Assembly (NCBI GenBank): GCA_963807975.1
Contig: CAWEDV010000007.1
Location: forward strand, 62,001 to 126,000
Direction of reading: 5' to 3'
DNA: 64,000 nucleotides
Origin: JAACFF01 sp963807975
GTDB taxonomy: Bacteria > Chloroflexota > Anaerolineae > Promineifilales > Promineifilaceae
In this document: piece after piece, positions 37,975-46,416 of the stretch
How the letters are laid out: each line of letters begins with the position of its first letter
Position numbering within the stretch: position 1 is the first letter of the stretch
The notes under the pieces: generated by a model
Database searches by the model: none
Seen by the model: only the letters and a program-made list of their open reading frames with translations
Told to the model about the DNA's origin: nothing
Made by a program: the position numbers and the translations under genes

Positions 37975-38592
37975 TCACTCTGATAAATGCCATGACTTAA
38001 TCAATTGCCAGCGCAGCGATTGCCACCATCTACCCGTCCACGCTTCACTGCTGAACTTCAAAAAATGAAAATCTCTGGCTGTAAAAGGGACTGTAGGAAG
38101 CGGCGCATCCGCCAGATATGCCAACACATCGTCATACAAAGATAATGGCACATCACGGAAGGCAAGCGTTATGTGGGCTTCGTATGGGTTTCCCAGATCT
38201 GAAGCCACGAAATCACAATCAGGGGCAATAAACGGCCGTACCACCGCCACGACACGTTCGCGAAATGCATACAACGGCTCATTATGTTTACCATCTATGA
38301 GTGAAACATCGAGTCCAATACCGATATCATCATTTCGATAACCACTAAAATGAATATTAAACGGCGCTTGATCGGCAAAAACTGCGTCAAGCCTGTCAAC
38401 AAGTGCTTCGGCCGGCCCATCTACCTTCTTAAAAAACCCTTTGATAGTCGCGTGTACCTGGAAACGATCAGCAGCCTTTAAGCCAAACTGTTTACGAAGC
38501 ATCTGGTGTATTTCCAACACCATGCGACTAACCCCGTAAGGGGGAATCAAATAAACTGCAAAACGAGAAGATTGATTAGATGGCATGATCAC
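37975..38592 (-). CDS. 2H phosphoesterase (2'-5' RNA ligase-like)
   Basis: 205 aa. The two HxT motifs of the family are VHATIKG (about 46-52) and AHITLAF (about 138-144). Family members cut or form 2'-5' or cyclic phosphodiester bonds in RNA or nucleotides. The start overlaps the lacI-type regulator stop by 17 bases, so it is coupled to that regulator. The biological link between the two is not clear. Confidence 0.8.
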   Translation of the reverse strand: MIMPSNQSSRFAVYLIPPYGVSRMVLEIHQMLRKQFGLKAADRFQVHATIKGFFKKVDGPAEALVDRLDAVFADQAPFNIHFSGYRNDDIGIGLDVSLIDGKHNEPLYAFRERVVAVVRPFIAPDCDFVASDLGNPYEAHITLAFRDVPLSLYDDVLAYLADAPLPTVPFTARDFHFLKFSSEAWTGRWWQSLRWQLIKSWHLSE

Positions 38593-39811
38593 TCAATTTC
38601 CTGGCCACTGCTCGTCCTTTCGTCGGGTAGTGTGGGCAGCCACACGAGCAGCGAATTACCACCTGCATATCGACCCCTTCCTCTTCGAAAGCTGGGAACG
38701 AGCCTTCGCGGCGCTCATAAACAAGAGCATTGTATAGATGACGAAACGCCAACCGCCCAACTTCTCCCGCACGCTGCTCAACCGTGGTGATATCCAATAA
38801 CTCGGCCAACGGAAGATTGTCAAAACCAGTCACGGCCATATCCAGCTCATGTCGCCTGACGGCCGTCAGCACTGCTGCGGCAAGCGTGTCAGATGTACAT
38901 ATCACCACTTCAATTTGATCATCAACATCCATTGACTGGTTCATCCGCTGGATTTCTCTAAAAATGCGGTAGCCTTCGGCAAATGAATGTTCAGATACCT
39001 CGAAAACCAGCTTTTCATCAAATGGCATTTCATTGGCGCGCAAAGCATCCTTGTAAGCCTGAATACGTGCCACTCGTGTCCAGTCCGGTCGATCAGCCTT
39101 CCCCATCTTAAGCGGGTTGGAACTGCTAAGCGTCACCAACGCCAACCTGCGATACCCATGCTGCCTGATCAAATGCTGATCGATCAAATCACGCAGTGCT
39201 CGCTCACTTGCCGGCAGTACATTTGCCACAACAGGCGATTGCTCCAGCCGGTTATGTACAATTACGACAGGCAGTCTCTGTTGTTCCAAAATACGCAGCC
39301 GTCTCTCGTCAATATGCAAACCTATGGCAATGAGTCCATCCACAATGCCCAGAAAGGGCATCTTGGCAAAATATTCAACCCGCGCCTCTTCGGTCGTAAC
39401 ATCGAAGATCATCGACCGGTAGCCCAGAATTTCGGCTTCTTTTTTTATCCCCGATAAAATCTGCAGGTAGAAATCCGGACTAATACTGGACAAAGGAACC
39501 GCCACACCAATCATGTGGCTCTGTCGCCCGCGCAAGCTTTGCGCCGCGCTGGATGGCACATAGCCTACCATGTCCACAAGTTGCGCTAGTCGTTGTGCAT
39601 TCGCCTCGGAAACACTCCCCTGTTTCCCACGCATAAAATTAGAAATCGAAGCAATAGACAGATCTGATAAAGCAGCCAGCAATCTGATATCGGGCACAAG
39701 CGGACGGTTCCGTTTCTGCCGCACATCCAGCCATCTCTTTCCTGCTGCTGTTACTTCTTCGGGATCGCGCTCAAATAGTTCTGCTATTTCGACAAACGGC
39801 AAATCATGCAT
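38576..39811 (-). CDS. LacI-family transcriptional regulator with N-terminal extension
   Basis: 411 aa. The DNA-binding helix-turn-helix lies at about 43-65 (LLAALSDLSIASISNFM) and the hinge helix at about 87-96 (SSAAQSLRGR). The sugar-binding core spans about 100-390. About 40 residues precede the HTH (residues 1-40, including IAELFERDPEEV), where normal LacI proteins start directly with it. The C-terminus has RCSCGCPH, a Cys/His cluster not typical of the family. It most likely represses the mannoside operon and itself; a palindromic direct-repeat site lies at its own promoter. Confidence 0.9.
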   Translation of the reverse strand: MHDLPFVEIAELFERDPEEVTAAGKRWLDVRQKRNRPLVPDIRLLAALSDLSIASISNFMRGKQGSVSEANAQRLAQLVDMVGYVPSSAAQSLRGRQSHMIGVAVPLSSISPDFYLQILSGIKKEAEILGYRSMIFDVTTEEARVEYFAKMPFLGIVDGLIAIGLHIDERRLRILEQQRLPVVIVHNRLEQSPVVANVLPASERALRDLIDQHLIRQHGYRRLALVTLSSSNPLKMGKADRPDWTRVARIQAYKDALRANEMPFDEKLVFEVSEHSFAEGYRIFREIQRMNQSMDVDDQIEVVICTSDTLAAAVLTAVRRHELDMAVTGFDNLPLAELLDITTVEQRAGEVGRLAFRHLYNALVYERREGSFPAFEEEGVDMQVVIRCSCGCPHYPTKGRAVARKLSDHAI

Positions 39812-39872
39812 ACTCGTTCCAATCAGTTAGGGTTCACCGTCTTTAATTGGCTTTTTTGCACAGGCGAAAAAT

Positions 39873-39895
39873 CGTTTAACTAAAACGTTTAACTA
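39873..39895 (-). promoter_or_regulatory. Putative operator of the LacI-type regulator
   Basis: CGTTTAACTA occurs twice (39873-39882 and 39886-39895), separated by three As, so that AAACGTTT, the palindromic core typical of LacI operators, lies at the join (39883-39890). The site lies 10-30 bases downstream of the -10 box, over the transcription start, a position suited to autorepression. Confidence 0.55.
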
Positions 39896-39904
39896 TACTG
39901 TTTC

Positions 39905-39932
39905 AGTATAATACGTAACAACACCTTGTCAA
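39905..39932 (-). promoter_or_regulatory. Sigma-70 promoter of the lacI-type gene
   Basis: On the minus strand TTGACA (39932-39927), a 16-base spacer and TATACT (39910-39905). The leader is about 85 bases and includes the direct-repeat site. Confidence 0.65.
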
Positions 39933-39971
39933 GTGCTTTCTGATTCGTCCGGTTTGCAATCCTCAACAGGT

Positions 39972-39999
39972 TTGACATTTCGCCTCTCTTTTCTATAAT
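39972..39999 (+). promoter_or_regulatory. Sigma-70 promoter upstream of the CNNM genes
   Basis: TTGACA (39972-39977), 16 bases, TATAAT (39994-39999): both boxes are consensus. It fires toward 40330, leaving a leader of about 320 bases. Confidence 0.7.
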
Positions 40000-40329
40000 C
40001 CAATCAGCTACCCGTCCTATTCGGCGGGCATATTTACGGTCGTAATTGAAGTCTGCTTTAAAGAAAAATCACTTGCAGCAGACTCGGCGAATTCTCGTAA
40101 AGGTGTATTGAATAGTTTAAATGTCTACCAACCAACTAAAAAATGGCAAAATCATTCTCCGGACACCGGGGAGTACATGAATAGTGTCCGAACCAGCTTC
40201 AGAACCTCCTGATCCCAACTCCAAATCTCCTTTATTATCGTATTGGCGCTGGCGTGATCCCCCTTGGCTGGCAGCGATTCTTCCAGACCTTTCCCTGAAC
40301 CCCAATCGAAATCATCCGGCAGGGCAAAC
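40000..40329 (+). promoter_or_regulatory. Long 5' leader of the CNNM operon
   Basis: No gene is evident in these 330 bases. They hold an inverted repeat (CGGACAC at 40160-40166 with GTGTCCG at 40184-40190). A short frame of 11 codons starts at ATG 40177, preceded by GGGGAG; it could be a leader peptide. A GGGGAGTA element at 40168-40175 recalls the yybP-ykoY manganese riboswitch, but the rest of that motif is missing. Confidence 0.35.
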
Positions 40330-41718
40330 ATGAATGTAATCATCATCATTGCCACCGTCACCTTGATGGTCTTCTTTAATGCCTTGTACGTAGCGGCCGA
40401 ATTCGCAACCGTTTCCTCAAGACGCACCAAGATCAACCAGTTGGCAGGACAAGGCAATCGATTGGCCCAATCGCTGCTGCCCATCTTGGAAGACAGCAAG
40501 TCTCTGGATCGATACGTTGCCGCTTGCCAAATTGGTATCACCATCTCCTCACTCGTACTAGGCGCTTACGGTCAAAATGTACTGGCCACGGCCCTTGTTG
40601 AGCCTCTGGCGGCGCTTCTCGGTCGCTTTCCATCCATTGCCGGACTATTGGGCGGAGAGTCGACAGCCGCCACATTGGTGTTAGCACGATCAATTTCCAT
40701 TACCATCGTCCTGCTGGTCATCACGACTATCCAGGTCATCATGGGCGAGCTGTTCCCCAAATCAATCGCCATTCAATACCCTGAGCGTGTAGCCATGAGT
40801 GTCGTCTGGCCTTTACGTATATCGCTAAAACTATTCGCCCCCTTAATTTGGCTGTTCAACGGCAGCGGCGCGTTAATTCTGCGCCTTATGGGCCATTCTT
40901 CAGTAGACAAACATGGCCACATCCATTCTCCTGAAGAAATCGAGATATTGGTTTCCGAAAGTTATGAAGGAGGCCTTCTTGACGATATCGAACGGCAGAT
41001 GCTGCGCAACGCCTTTCGCATGCGCGATCTGACCGCCCGCCAGGTCATGCTGCACCGCACAAAACTGGTTGCCGCTCCCCAAAGCAATACCGTTCTCGAA
41101 GTTCTCAACCTGGCCATCCAGGAAGGATTTTCACGCATTCCCATCTACCGTGAAACGGCCGATGACATCATTGGTTTTGTCCACGTAAAAGATCTCTTTC
41201 GGCTTCATGTTCGGGACGAAACGAACCTAAAAAGCGTCGTCCGAGAAGTGGTCTACGTACCGGAGACCATGCCTGTCAACGATGTGTGGCAAATCCTTAA
41301 CAACAGGCGGAAATATCTGGCTGTGGTATTTGACGAATTTGGGGGCACAGCCGGCCTTGTCACTTTCGAAGACCTGATAGAAGAGATTTTTGGCGAACTC
41401 CAAGATGAGTTTGACGATGAAATGGCGCTCATTGCCCGTGATAAAGAGGGGCGTATCTACTTGCGTGGCGATCTTTTAGTCGCCGACGTCAACGAATATC
41501 TCGTATTGAATTTGCCAATAGAAACAGACACGCTTAGTGGCCTCGTCTTTAGCTTGTCCGGTGGAGTACCAGGTATTGGAGATGAGGTTAAGGCTGGAGA
41601 TACAATCATTCGCGTGGAAGCCATGGAAGATTTAGGTGTTCAAGAAGTCTCCCTGCAGCTGCCACCATCAGATTCAGTTTCCTCAATTACCGAATGGGAA
41701 GTTGTCGATCATGAGTAA
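40330..41718 (+). CDS. CNNM/CorC-type membrane protein with CBS pair (first copy)
   Basis: 462 aa from the ATG at 40330. A TTG at 40264 would add an uncharacteristic hydrophilic extension. An N-terminal CNNM (DUF21) domain with about four hydrophobic segments (2-165) is followed by two CBS domains (about 195-320) and a C-terminal CorC_HlyC domain (about 340-440, EFGGTAGLVTFEDLIEEI). Family members move Mg2+ or Co2+ out of the cell, or regulate such transport. GGCAGGG precedes the ATG. It overlaps the second copy by eight bases, and the pair is a tandem duplication. Confidence 0.9.
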   Translation: MNVIIIIATVTLMVFFNALYVAAEFATVSSRRTKINQLAGQGNRLAQSLLPILEDSKSLDRYVAACQIGITISSLVLGAYGQNVLATALVEPLAALLGRFPSIAGLLGGESTAATLVLARSISITIVLLVITTIQVIMGELFPKSIAIQYPERVAMSVVWPLRISLKLFAPLIWLFNGSGALILRLMGHSSVDKHGHIHSPEEIEILVSESYEGGLLDDIERQMLRNAFRMRDLTARQVMLHRTKLVAAPQSNTVLEVLNLAIQEGFSRIPIYRETADDIIGFVHVKDLFRLHVRDETNLKSVVREVVYVPETMPVNDVWQILNNRRKYLAVVFDEFGGTAGLVTFEDLIEEIFGELQDEFDDEMALIARDKEGRIYLRGDLLVADVNEYLVLNLPIETDTLSGLVFSLSGGVPGIGDEVKAGDTIIRVEAMEDLGVQEVSLQLPPSDSVSSITEWEVVDHE

Positions 41719-43171
41719 GTTTATACTTCTCGCACTCATGGTACCTGGAATGAGTTTTCTGTTTCTGGTTTTCGATGCTGCCGAAGAAACATTGCCCAGT
41801 ATAACCGTACTATTTATTCCCTTAATCATCATCTTCCTGCTCATCTTACTTAATGGCCTCTATGTCGCATCAGAATTCGCCATCATTGGCGTCCGGGCCT
41901 CACAGATGGAACAGAGAGTCAATGAAGGGGATAAAAAGGCCCAGCGAATTCTGGATATCTTGGAGTCCCGCCCCCGCCAAGATCAATATATCGCCACGGC
42001 TCAGCTTGGCATCACCATAGCTTCCTTAGGTCTTGCCATGTATGGTGAACCAAGGATTTCCCATTTTATCGAGGCCTATCTGCTGCGTTACTTGGGTATG
42101 AGTGAATCCCTAACCCGCGCTGTTGGCTACTTTGTGGCCCTTGGTTTGCTCACCTACTTGCATGTGGTCATCGGCGAGATGGTCCCCAAGACGCTGGCGC
42201 TCACCGATGCTTCCGGTGCATCACTTCGCCTCGATCGGCCGATGCAAATATCGCAGACCATCCTCAGTATCCCGGTTCGGATTCTTAACGGCATCGGCAA
42301 CCTCTTACTTAAGCTTTTGCGGGTTCCGCCCGCTCAGGGCCAATCCCGCCTTTTGGCTCCCGAAGAATTGGAACTTGTCGTTACGGAAAGCGCCGAAGGG
42401 GGATTGATTGAAGAGGGCGCGGAGGAAATGATCCGCAACATCTTTGATTTCAGCGACAGAACAGTTGGGCAGGTGATGACCCCGCGTACAAAAATACAGG
42501 CCATCCCTTCAGATATTCCAATGGGTGAACTGCTTACCCTGGTAACCGAAAGTCGCCACAGCCGCTTCCCCGTTTACGATGGTGATCTGGACCATATTAT
42601 CGGCATTTTGCACTTAAAAGACCTCATTCGCCAAAGTATCAAACCTGCATCCACTTTTGATTTGCGTCTAATACTCCGTGCTGCTCCTGCTGTCCCCGAA
42701 GACCAACTTGTCGAGACAATGTTGGCCATGTTTAAGCAGCAAAGGCTACACATGGCTGTCGTCCTGGATGAATTTGGTGGTCTTGATGGCATCGTCACTT
42801 TAGAAGACTTGGTAGAAGAAGTTGTCGGCGAGGTTCGCGATGAATTTGACCTGGAAAAAGAACCGTATGTCGAACTGGCACCAGGTGTCCTGGAAGTTGC
42901 CGGGGATTATCTGGTCGACGATCTCATCGAAGAAGTATACCTGGGTGATGATTCCTCACTACCCGATGTAGAAACAGTGGGGGGATTGGTCGTCACCCAG
43001 CTAGGGCGTCCACCAAAAGTAAATGACGAAGCTGTTTACAATGAGAATGTCTTTTTCAAAGTTCTGGATGTGGACCGGCGCGCCGTGGCCCGGGTGCGCA
43101 TAGAATACCCTACACAGGAAATTGCAGATAACGAAGACGATGATGAATCCCCAGCATCGTCGAATAATTGA
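41711..43171 (+). CDS. CNNM/CorC-type membrane protein with CBS pair (second copy)
   Basis: 486 aa. I start at the ATG at 41711, which overlaps the previous stop and is preceded by GGGAAG. Same architecture as its neighbour: an extra N-terminal hydrophobic segment (about 4-20), CNNM (about 28-190), CBS pair (about 225-345), and CorC_HlyC with EFGGLDGIVTLEDLVEEV. Sequence identity to the first copy is moderate, so the duplication is old. The two may form a heterodimeric transporter; homologues act as dimers. Confidence 0.9.
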   Translation: MSKFILLALMVPGMSFLFLVFDAAEETLPSITVLFIPLIIIFLLILLNGLYVASEFAIIGVRASQMEQRVNEGDKKAQRILDILESRPRQDQYIATAQLGITIASLGLAMYGEPRISHFIEAYLLRYLGMSESLTRAVGYFVALGLLTYLHVVIGEMVPKTLALTDASGASLRLDRPMQISQTILSIPVRILNGIGNLLLKLLRVPPAQGQSRLLAPEELELVVTESAEGGLIEEGAEEMIRNIFDFSDRTVGQVMTPRTKIQAIPSDIPMGELLTLVTESRHSRFPVYDGDLDHIIGILHLKDLIRQSIKPASTFDLRLILRAAPAVPEDQLVETMLAMFKQQRLHMAVVLDEFGGLDGIVTLEDLVEEVVGEVRDEFDLEKEPYVELAPGVLEVAGDYLVDDLIEEVYLGDDSSLPDVETVGGLVVTQLGRPPKVNDEAVYNENVFFKVLDVDRRAVARVRIEYPTQEIADNEDDDESPASSNN

Positions 43172-43251
43172 TATACTTATGAGAGTCCCCCCATCCCTGA
43201 TAGCTTAAGGGGGAGTTTGATGGAAATACACAAAGTAAAGGGAATACCATA

Positions 43252-43644
43252 ATGAATTTCGTTCTAACAATCCACGGTCTGATTCGCTGGCTTGTAGCCA
43301 TCGCTGGTATCATCGCCATCATTAAGTTCGCCTACGGTTGGTTGTCCAAGGCAGATTACACCTCTATCGACAAACGCATCATGAGCATTTTCACCATCTC
43401 ACTCGATGTCAACGTACTGCTCGGGTTGATCTTGCTCTTTGGACTCGGTGGCGGATTCCCCATGATCCGCATAGAACATGCGACTACAATGATAATTGCC
43501 GCCGTCGTTGCCCATCTCTCCGCCATTTGGCGCAAATCTCCAAGTTCAACCGTAAAGTTTCGCAACAACTTGATCGTCGTGTTTATCGCCCTGCTGTTTG
43601 TATTTATGGGCGTGATGCGCTTGCGCGACGGGTGGTTTTTCTAG
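43252..43644 (+). CDS. Small four-helix membrane protein of unknown function
   Basis: 130 aa with four hydrophobic segments (about 2-26, 45-64, 76-92 and 108-124). The start MNFVLTIHGLIRWLVAIAG contains a His-Gly and an Arg-Trp in the first helix. The second loop has RIEHATTM. Conserved His residues at helix ends suggest metal or haem binding, but I do not recognise the family. AAAGGGAA precedes the ATG. It lies 80 bases after the CNNM pair and before a strong terminator. Confidence 0.7.
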   Translation: MNFVLTIHGLIRWLVAIAGIIAIIKFAYGWLSKADYTSIDKRIMSIFTISLDVNVLLGLILLFGLGGGFPMIRIEHATTMIIAAVVAHLSAIWRKSPSSTVKFRNNLIVVFIALLFVFMGVMRLRDGWFF

Positions 43645-43668
43645 CTACAAACCGACAACACAGATATT

Positions 43669-43703
43669 AAAAAGGACGTCTGGGGCCCCAGACGTCCTTT
43701 TTT
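43669..43703. terminator. Bidirectional terminator
   Basis: A perfect 24-base palindrome (43674-43697) is flanked by As on one side and six Ts on the other. It separates the plus-strand CNNM operon from the minus-strand M32 gene, which ends at 43732. Confidence 0.92.
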
Positions 43704-43731
43704 CATCCTACAATTTCACTGTCGAAACTTG

Positions 43732-45249
43732 TTATAGTTCGTAAATCGCATCAAATTTCGCGGTTGCATAACGGATAAAGGCTTCATGATCCAGAGGACG
43801 TCCTGTTACGCGCTGTACAAGCTCTCGGGGAGTGAACTTGCGCCCATGTCGGTGGATATTTTCGCCCAACCACACCAGCAGAGCATCCGCATTTCCCTGG
43901 GCCAATCCTTCTTCAATTGCCGGCTCTTGGGCCACAGCCGTTTCAAAAAACTGTGCCGCATATAAATTACCCAATGCATACGTCGGAAAATAGCCAAACA
44001 TCGGTCGGCTCCAGTGCACGTCCTGCAAGCAGCCTTCGCTGTCCGTTGGGGGCACCACTCCGAGCAGTTCCTGCATCTTGGCATTCCACGCAGCCGGCAC
44101 ATCTGCTGCCTTTAGCTCACCATTCATGAGCGCCTGTTCCAGCTCAAAACGCAAAATAATGTGAAAATTATAGGTCAGCTCATCCGCCTCAACGCGAATA
44201 TAAGACGGCTTCACCCTATTCACCGCCCGGAAAAATTCCTCCACCGTGCGATTCCCCAACTGCCCAGGAAACAGCTCCTGTAAGGGGGCAAAATGAGCCT
44301 GCCAAAAACCAAGGCTGCGTCCGACGATGTTTTCCATCATCCGTGACTGGGATTCATGGACTCCCAATGACGTGCCGCGCGCCAGCGGTGTGCGTGCCAG
44401 AGCCGGATCGGTTCCTTGCTCATAAATGGAATGGCCTGATTCATGCAAGGTACCAAACAGGGACGGGCCGATATAGTTTGGATACCATCGCGTGGTGATT
44501 CGTGAATCATCCCGGCTGAAAGTGATGGAAAACGGGTGAACCACCGTGCCAATATGTCCCCGCGAAAGATCATAACCTACTTTGGGGGCAATATAGCGCG
44601 CAAAGCGCTTCTGTTTCTCAACATCAAATGGCTGGTGCAGAATACTGTCGTCAACTTCAACAGCCCCATCCTGAATCGCCACCAAGTAAGGAACCAGCGC
44701 TTCCTTCACCGCCGAAAAAATGGCCCGCACCTCTGCTGTTTTGGTATCGTATTCGTACTTATCCAGAAGAGCATCATATCGTTCATCCTCATAACCGTAT
44801 AGTTCCGCCATTTCCTGGCCAAGTTCAATGACCTGCTCTAGCCACGGTTGGTAACTGGCAAAATCATTTTCTTCCCGAGCCTGCACCCATGCCCTATGGG
44901 CATGACCGCTGACATCGCTTACCTTTGCCACAAAATCAGCGGGCAGCTTTCGCGCATCGTTATAATTTCGGCGCAATATTCGAATCAGACTTGCCTCATT
45001 ACTCTCATAATCCGCGCCCTCAATTTCATCCGCTGCCAGCTCAATCAACTCTCCCATTTCGTCCGCCGTAAATAGAACGTGTGCGAAGCGGCTCAGCGTC
45101 GTCATTTGCTGTACGCGCGCAGCCGTTCCCGCCTTGGGCATATTCACTTCACGATCCCAGCGTAGAACAGAGAGCGCTCTATTCAAATCATCAATCTCAT
45201 GAACCTTATCCAATAACTTCTCGTAATTTGTCGTCATATTTATCTTCAC
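43732..45249 (-). CDS. M32 family carboxypeptidase (carboxypeptidase Taq)
   Basis: 505 aa, the normal family length. The zinc site HESGH is at 269-273, with the third ligand Glu299 in VHESQSR. A helical N-terminal half closes over the cleft. It removes C-terminal residues from peptides in the cytoplasm. ATGs at 45249 and 45237 are both possible. It lies 45 bases downstream of the last gene of the ubiquitin-like cluster on the same strand and could be read through, but its role there is unproven. Confidence 0.93.
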   Translation of the reverse strand: MKINMTTNYEKLLDKVHEIDDLNRALSVLRWDREVNMPKAGTAARVQQMTTLSRFAHVLFTADEMGELIELAADEIEGADYESNEASLIRILRRNYNDARKLPADFVAKVSDVSGHAHRAWVQAREENDFASYQPWLEQVIELGQEMAELYGYEDERYDALLDKYEYDTKTAEVRAIFSAVKEALVPYLVAIQDGAVEVDDSILHQPFDVEKQKRFARYIAPKVGYDLSRGHIGTVVHPFSITFSRDDSRITTRWYPNYIGPSLFGTLHESGHSIYEQGTDPALARTPLARGTSLGVHESQSRMMENIVGRSLGFWQAHFAPLQELFPGQLGNRTVEEFFRAVNRVKPSYIRVEADELTYNFHIILRFELEQALMNGELKAADVPAAWNAKMQELLGVVPPTDSEGCLQDVHWSRPMFGYFPTYALGNLYAAQFFETAVAQEPAIEEGLAQGNADALLVWLGENIHRHGRKFTPRELVQRVTGRPLDHEAFIRYATAKFDAIYEL

Positions 45250-45294
45250 TTCTACAGGAATATTGCGCTGAGTTTAGCCAATAAGGAGTAATTT

Positions 45295-45810
45295 TCAAAG
45301 AGGAAGCAGCAGCCACAGACTTCGCATCTGTAAATCTAACAGCTGTGGCAGAATCATACCCGAAAAAGGAGACCGATACTGCCACCCCAACTGCTCAATA
45401 AGCACATAATCAGCGATGGCCCATAATCCAAAACAGCCCACCGCGATCAACACGATGGCAATTGCGACGCTGATCACCAGACAGGTTTGAGCACAGCCCA
45501 GACTGCTGCTGGGCATGGCGCGTACCTTGGACCCTTCGGAGGCCTCCCCCCGTATCAACACACGTGATTGACGGCGTGATCGAAGTGATGGCTGCCGCCG
45601 GGAGATCTCGCCAAAACCCGTGCAGCCATATGCCGTGCATTTATTACCATTCGCCTGCCAGCAGTGGATATGATGCCGGCTGCCATCCTCAGGACAAATG
45701 ACAATTTCATCCCCATCGGCGAACGACGCCTTGCAGAGGGCACAATCTTCCCCATGAAACGGAGATTCTTGGTCAATTTTAACGGGTCTGATGAATGATC
45801 GCGCGGCCAT
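45295..45810 (-). CDS. Membrane-anchored RING/PHD-like zinc protein (candidate E3)
   Basis: 171 aa. The N-terminal 65 residues carry a binuclear treble-clef pattern: Cys23, Cys26, Cys39, Asp42, His47, Cys50, Cys58 and Cys63 (CALCK, VICPED, HIHCWQANGNKC, YGC). Aligned with the neighbouring copy, Asp42 stands where that protein has Cys50. It may be an Asp ligand, or the second site may be weakened. A basic Ser/Arg linker (about 68-95) leads to one transmembrane helix (about 104-135) and a short tail. In this cluster it most likely recruits the loaded E2, at the membrane. Last gene of the operon. Confidence 0.72.
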   Translation of the reverse strand: MAARSFIRPVKIDQESPFHGEDCALCKASFADGDEIVICPEDGSRHHIHCWQANGNKCTAYGCTGFGEISRRQPSLRSRRQSRVLIRGEASEGSKVRAMPSSSLGCAQTCLVISVAIAIVLIAVGCFGLWAIADYVLIEQLGWQYRSPFSGMILPQLLDLQMRSLWLLLPL

Positions 45811-45888
45811 TATGCTTCGACTGTCCCAGCTGCCCCCATAAGCAATCGCGCGCTAAGATCTACCTGACAATCCAATACACAAAACACA

Positions 45889-46323
45889 CTATTCTTCAAT
45901 TCTGATTTGGTCCAGAAGCCATTGCCACAATCTTTGCAACAAGCTGGGACGACGCAGCTGCTCCACCTGGCGCCTTTGTTCATCTTTTAGACGTCGGCTG
46001 TTGCGCTGATTGGGTTTCCTACCGTTTGCCGATGGCTGCTTCAAGTCACGGTAATCAACCTTTAACGCTGGGCCAAGATTCCGCCCATGGACATAGTAAG
46101 TATCGTGTTCACAGCCCAATACCGCACATTTCCCACCGCTCTGCTCCCAACATATCTTGTGATACAGCGTGCCACATTTGGCGCAAATAATTGGCCGCAG
46201 CGCTTCACCATCCACATTATTCTCCACTGCACTGGCGCAGATGGGGCAATGTAGACTTAGTTGATTTGCTTCCGCAATGTCATCCTCAGTTATGCGTAGG
46301 GATGGATACTCTTGTTCGTCCAT
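45889..46323 (-). CDS. Soluble RING/PHD-like zinc protein (candidate E3)
   Basis: 144 aa. It opens with RITEDDIAEAN (about 10-20), a short acidic motif found again in two other cluster proteins. A complete C4HC3 zinc pattern follows: Cys26, Cys29, Cys47, Cys50, His55, Cys58, Cys66, Cys71 (CPIC, CAKCGTLYHKIC, KCAVLGC). The spacing fits RING-variant or PHD-like binuclear treble clefs reported with prokaryotic E1/E2 systems. The C-terminal half is basic and Gln/Arg-rich, ending in a Trp-rich amphipathic helix. Predicted role: E3 adaptor between E2 and target. Confidence 0.75.
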   Translation of the reverse strand: MDEQEYPSLRITEDDIAEANQLSLHCPICASAVENNVDGEALRPIICAKCGTLYHKICWEQSGGKCAVLGCEHDTYYVHGRNLGPALKVDYRDLKQPSANGRKPNQRNSRRLKDEQRRQVEQLRRPSLLQRLWQWLLDQIRIEE

Positions 46324-46416
46324 GATAGATAAAGCGTAAAACGTAACCAGTAAAAGGTCAAGAAAGAGCGTCCGTATCTTATTTATCTAATACGTAAGCT
46401 CAAAAACCATGATCCA

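Noticed and set aside
40168..40175. GGGGAGTA element resembling the yybP-ykoY manganese riboswitch
   Set aside because: Only this short core is present. The second conserved loop and the enclosing stems are missing.
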